The notes under the pieces: model-generated | The model's input: the letters and a program-made list of their open reading frames with translations, nothing else | Told to the model about the DNA's origin: nothing | Databases searched by the model: none | Shown here: positions 47,923 to 50,120 of the stretch, piece by piece | Layout of the letters: every line of letters begins with the position of its first letter | How positions within the stretch are numbered: position 1 is the stretch's first letter | Program-made: the position numbers and the translations under genes | IMG/VR virus record: IMGVR_UViG_3300033144_001106 | Coordinates: 1-50,120 of that record | Reading direction: 5' to 3' (one strand) | DNA: 50,120 bases | Source of the DNA: a virus

Positions 47923-49704
47923 ATGGCACAGGTAAACAAACAAGTTCTAGAGATCAACGGACTCCTTCAACCGGAGCACATGGCTCACTTCGTCACAAAC
48001 AAGTACGTCTCTTGGAGAATCGAAAGGAATCCGTGGAACGATAGCATGAAAGAGCTCCGGAACTACATCTTCCAGACGGACACTACACAGACGACTAACG
48101 CTAAGCTCCCGTGGAAGAACAAGACTAGCATCCCTAAGATCTGTCAGATCAGGGACAACCTACACGCTAACTACTTAGCAGCTCTCTTCCCACATGACAA
48201 CTGGTTCAAGTGGGAGTCAGCAACAGAAGCCGGTGTATCTAAAGAGAACGCTCTAGTGATCGAAGGCTACATGAAGCAGAAGATCAGAGAGTCCAAGTTC
48301 AAGGCTATCATTGCTGAAGCACTGTATGACTACATCGACTACGGCAACGCCTTCGCGGAAGTAACCTATGAATCAGAAGTCCACGAGCTCCCTAATGGCG
48401 ACTCCGTCTCGGTCTACAACGGCCCTCGCCTCCACCGTATCAGCCCTTACGACATCTACTTCGATGTCTCTGCCTCTACATTTAGAGACGCAGCTAAGAT
48501 CACGAGAACCATCGTTAGCATGGGATCTCTACAACACGCCGCAAGTACTGACCCTGCATTCGCATGGGTTACAGAAGCACTTACGGATAGACACAAAGTC
48601 AGGGTCGATCTGAACTCATATTCCGATTCCGACTTGGATAAGTCCGAAGGACTCGTCATTGATGGATTCGGCAGTCTATCACAGTACTACTCTTCCGACA
48701 TGGTCGAGCTCTTAGAGTACGAGGGAGATACGTACAACGCTGACACAGGTGAAGTACAGACTAACCGTCGAGTCATTGTTATGGACAGGCGCAAGGTCGT
48801 ATCGGATACACCGATAGACTCATGGCTAGGCAGAACAAACAAAGAGCACGTAGGGTGGAGGTTACGGCCTGACAACCTAATGGCTATGGGGCCACTAGAT
48901 AATCTGGTTGGTATGCAGTACCGACTGGATCACTTAGAGAACCTTAAGGCCGATGTGTTCGACCAGATTGCTCACCCAGTAGTCTACCAGCGAGGCTTGG
49001 TAGAGGATTGGGAGTGGGGGCCGGGAGAACGTATCTTCGGAGACGTAGACTCTAACGTAGACATACTACGCCCTGACGCTACAGCACTCAACGCTGACTT
49101 CCAGAAGAACCAGATGATGCAAGACATGGAGCAGCTAGTCGGAGCCCCTCGTGAAGCGATGGGCATCCGGACACCGGGTGAGAAGACAGCCTTCGAATTC
49201 GGAGAGCTCCAGAGTGCAGCCGGTAGGCTGTTCCAGCAGAAGATCACATACTTCGAAGAGGAGTTTGTAGAGCCCCTGCTGAATCAGTTCCTAGAGAGCG
49301 CACGTAGGAACATCAACGCTACCGAGATGGTAGCGGTACAGAATGAAGACTTTGGAGTGGTGCAGTTCCTACAGCTCACTCCAGAGGTTATCAACTCTAA
49401 AGGGAAGATCTACCCCATAGGAGCAAGGCACTTTGCTAAGCAAGCACAGACAGTGCAGAACCTCCTAGGGTTTATCAACTCAGCAGCTTACCAAGACCCA
49501 GCAGTATCTACCCATATCTCAGGCAAGAAGATCGCTGAGATGATGGAAGAGAACCTAGGCCTTACACAGTACGAGCTAGTTCAAGACAACATCCGGATAG
49601 CAGAGCAGCAAGAGACGATAGCAGAGCAGCAAGAGACCGCTAAGCTCGGAACCCAAGCACAAGAGAACGTAGCAACAGACATCATCGAGAGGCCTGAGCC
49701 CTAG
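47923..49704 (+). CDS. Portal protein (head-tail connector)
   Basis: This 593-residue protein follows the large terminase gene. N-terminal and middle features (K-Y-V-S-W-R-I-E-R-N-P-W, L-P-W-K-N-K-T-S-I-P-K, L-F-P-H-D-N-W-F-K-W, Y-D-Y-I-D-Y-G-N-A-F-A) match podovirus portal proteins. It forms the dodecameric ring at the head vertex. The C-terminal tail is Gln/Glu-rich with two copies of IAEQQET. The same end, with one copy, appears at 2-181. Confidence 0.9.
   Translation: MAQVNKQVLEINGLLQPEHMAHFVTNKYVSWRIERNPWNDSMKELRNYIFQTDTTQTTNAKLPWKNKTSIPKICQIRDNLHANYLAALFPHDNWFKWESATEAGVSKENALVIEGYMKQKIRESKFKAIIAEALYDYIDYGNAFAEVTYESEVHELPNGDSVSVYNGPRLHRISPYDIYFDVSASTFRDAAKITRTIVSMGSLQHAASTDPAFAWVTEALTDRHKVRVDLNSYSDSDLDKSEGLVIDGFGSLSQYYSSDMVELLEYEGDTYNADTGEVQTNRRVIVMDRRKVVSDTPIDSWLGRTNKEHVGWRLRPDNLMAMGPLDNLVGMQYRLDHLENLKADVFDQIAHPVVYQRGLVEDWEWGPGERIFGDVDSNVDILRPDATALNADFQKNQMMQDMEQLVGAPREAMGIRTPGEKTAFEFGELQSAAGRLFQQKITYFEEEFVEPLLNQFLESARRNINATEMVAVQNEDFGVVQFLQLTPEVINSKGKIYPIGARHFAKQAQTVQNLLGFINSAAYQDPAVSTHISGKKIAEMMEENLGLTQYELVQDNIRIAEQQETIAEQQETAKLGTQAQENVATDIIERPEP
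49503..49704. repeat. Right copy of the diverged terminal repeat
   Basis: This matches bases 1-181 closely but has one 21-base duplication and about five substitutions. It suggests a unit length near 49,502 bases. Beyond the shared stop codon the two sides encode different versions of the next protein. Confidence 0.85.
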
Positions 49705-50120
49705 TGGGAACGACTATACCAACAGATAGAAACCTAGTACCGATGACCGACGATATGTTGCTCATCTCTATGGGATGCTATCCCGGTATTGCGCACATCA
49801 ACAAGTTCGGAGAGAACGAAGACATCGCGGCTGATACAGAGGAAGACATCTGGACAGGTAGCTCACCGTACCCGTACCCAACGACAGCTACGATCACGCA
49901 CATCAGTCAGGCTGTAGATCAGGAGGCTATGCGTGGTGGTCGTATCAACATAGCAGGGCTTGACGCTAACTGGGAACTGAAGAACCAGTTCGTAATGCTT
50001 GACGGCACACTCACAACTAATGCTGTCGAACTTAGCACACCACTCATTCGTGTCTTCCGGGCAACTGTCGGTATCCAAGAGCAGATCGACTCGGCTGTTA
50101 CGATACACGACGCTGGGGAT
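49704..50120 (+). CDS. Second version of the variable post-portal protein (partial)
   Basis: This frame starts at the GTG that overlaps the portal stop and runs to the window edge (139 codons, no stop). It is clearly related to the 181-960 protein: shared stretches include INKFG, THISQ, RGG, GLDA-W and LTTN-VEL-TPLIR-FR. Elsewhere the residues differ widely, and I estimate somewhat under half identity. It is therefore an alternative form of the same virion protein. Confidence 0.8.
   Translation, partial: MGTTIPTDRNLVPMTDDMLLISMGCYPGIAHINKFGENEDIAADTEEDIWTGSSPYPYPTTATITHISQAVDQEAMRGGRINIAGLDANWELKNQFVMLDGTLTTNAVELSTPLIRVFRATVGIQEQIDSAVTIHDAGD

Overview
The window is phage DNA, almost certainly one complete or near-complete genome of a short-tailed (podovirus-like) dsDNA phage of a Gram-negative, probably aquatic, host. 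The evidence is a T7-style set of parts (family A DNA polymerase with exonuclease domain, separate zinc/TOPRIM primase and RecA-fold helicase, endonuclease I-like resolvase, DUF3310 protein), a full head, portal, tail-tube and injection-protein set, spanin-like lipoproteins, and no host-type genes. I see no RNA polymerase, integrase, tRNA or CRISPR. The lack of an RNA polymerase recalls the SIO1/VpV262-type relatives of T7; that placement is inference. The two window ends carry near-identical copies of the portal gene's 3' end followed by two clearly different versions of the next gene. The simplest reading is a circular or permuted genome of about 49.5 kb whose ends were assembled from two strain variants.

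Layout. From 44.4 kb through the end and on from position 1 to 24.03 kb, everything is on the + strand: a small basic protein, small terminase, a propeller-like protein, large terminase, portal, a variable protein, scaffold, major capsid, decoration candidates, a ParB-like protein, a pyruvyl-transferase-like enzyme, tail-connector and tail-tube proteins, four internal or injection proteins, an M15 endolysin, fibre and adhesin genes, and a lysis cluster. From 24.0 to 43.8 kb everything is on the - strand and is read leftward from promoters near 43.87 and 44.35 kb: first a set of small early genes, then about 20 tiny unknown genes, a MoxR/VWA (CobS/CobT-like) pair, primase, helicase, polymerase, an OB-like protein, a Cas4-like nuclease, DUF3310, a resolvase, an exonuclease, a phosphoesterase and a sulfotransferase-like enzyme. 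Genes are packed with ATGA, TAATG and TAGTG stop/start overlaps, which implies translational coupling.

The most unusual feature is at 41.75-44.44 kb. The early leftward genes, their spacers and a roughly 490-base gene-free segment are filled with short perfect inverted repeats, mostly 6-9 bp stems with exactly three unpaired bases and usually a C-G closing pair. I count about 26 perfect stems of 6 bp or more with 3-base loops between 42,290 and 43,995, where chance would give less than one. They run through both coding and non-coding DNA. Some appear as related pairs whose stems differ by compensating base changes, and several sit directly in front of a Shine-Dalgarno sequence. I know of no described system that matches this.
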